Part shown: positions 42,986 to 43,014 of the stretch, piece by piece
How the letters are laid out: every line of letters begins with the position of its first letter
Numbering within the stretch: the stretch's first letter is position 1
Source of the DNA: Clostridiales bacterium
GTDB lineage: Bacteria > Bacillota > Clostridia > Oscillospirales > CAG-272
Length of the DNA: 43,014 nucleotides
Assembly (NCBI GenBank): GCA_019415985.1
Contig: DXYE01000010.1
Location: forward strand, 949 to 43,962
Direction: 5' to 3'
The notes under the pieces: generated by a model
The model's input: the letters and a program-made list of their open reading frames with translations, nothing else
Databases searched by the model: none
Told to the model about the DNA's origin: nothing
Made by a program: the position numbers and the translations under genes

Positions 42986-43014
42986 CTGTCTCTTATACAC
43001 ATCTCCGAGCCCAC
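42986..43014. other. Nextera sequencing adapter at the contig end
   Basis: From 42986 the sequence reads CTGTCTCTTATACACATCTC and continues CGAGCCCAC, which is the Tn5 mosaic end plus the Nextera read-2 adapter. It is a library artefact and not part of the genome. Confidence 0.97.

Noticed and set aside
1..43014. CRISPR array, rRNA, tRNA or insertion sequence
   Set aside because: No regularly spaced repeats, no rRNA-like blocks, no cloverleaf and no transposase with terminal repeats were seen anywhere in the window.

Overview
The window looks like chromosome from an anaerobic member of the Bacillota, class Clostridia, probably gut-associated. The evidence is Shine-Dalgarno-rich starts (AGGAGG/AAAGG, with some TTG and GTG starts), HemZ instead of oxygen-dependent haem enzymes, an RseC-like protein, a ferredoxin-linked 2-oxoacid oxidoreductase, the CdaA-CdaR c-di-AMP pair, and the order RecJ-Rel-Dtd-HemZ. 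The species cannot be named from the sequence alone.

Layout. 1-402: the first codons of a minus-strand gene leaving the window, behind a compact structured leader. 402-13313 (minus): housekeeping genes read from right to left: FAD-dependent dehydrogenase, RseC-like, RecJ, a broken histidine phosphatase, Rel, Dtd, HemZ, a uridine-kinase-like P-loop protein, purine nucleoside phosphorylase and MTA/SAH deaminase. Several neighbours overlap by ATGA. 13538-15749 (minus): CdaA then CdaR. 16137-19682 (plus): a MinD-like ATPase followed by four subunits of a 2-oxoacid:ferredoxin oxidoreductase, ended by a strong terminator. 20165-21028 (plus): a short QueG paralogue. 21320-22294 (minus): a DnaC-like helicase loader. 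22295-23481: about 1.2 kb without a convincing gene, but with a near-consensus promoter and hairpins. 23482-25305 (minus): TypA/BipA. 25437-33366 (minus): a complete but very unusual F-type ATP synthase operon. 34108-37347 (minus): CarB without CarA beside it. 37448-38842: a scar with terminator-like hairpins, a DeoR-type regulator relic and a probable integrase relic. 38907-41402 (plus): a DUF1080 protein, a histidine phosphatase and a metallophosphoesterase. 41647-42726 (minus): MtnA. The last 29 bases are Nextera adapter, not genome.

How the genes work together. The ATP synthase genes stand in the order atpI-like, B, E, F, H, A, G, D, C behind one good promoter. AtpB is about twice the normal length because of repeated N-terminal membrane hairpins. 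AtpH consists only of the C-terminal part of the delta subunit. The c subunit keeps Glu-Ser-Thr...Tyr of sodium-type rings but has Met where helix 1 normally has Gln. A 93-nt multi-stem RNA element separates atpE from atpF. MtaD, purine nucleoside phosphorylase and MtnA, at opposite ends of the window, could together turn 5'-methylthioadenosine into methylthioribulose-1-phosphate by a deamination route. The oxidoreductase cluster makes acyl-CoA and reduced ferredoxin, and a spaced Rex-like palindrome lies just upstream of it.

The strongest leads for something undescribed are the remodelled ATP synthase (AtpB, AtpH, AtpE and the RNA element), the structured non-coding stretch before dnaC, and the hairpin pair between the two large oxidoreductase subunits.
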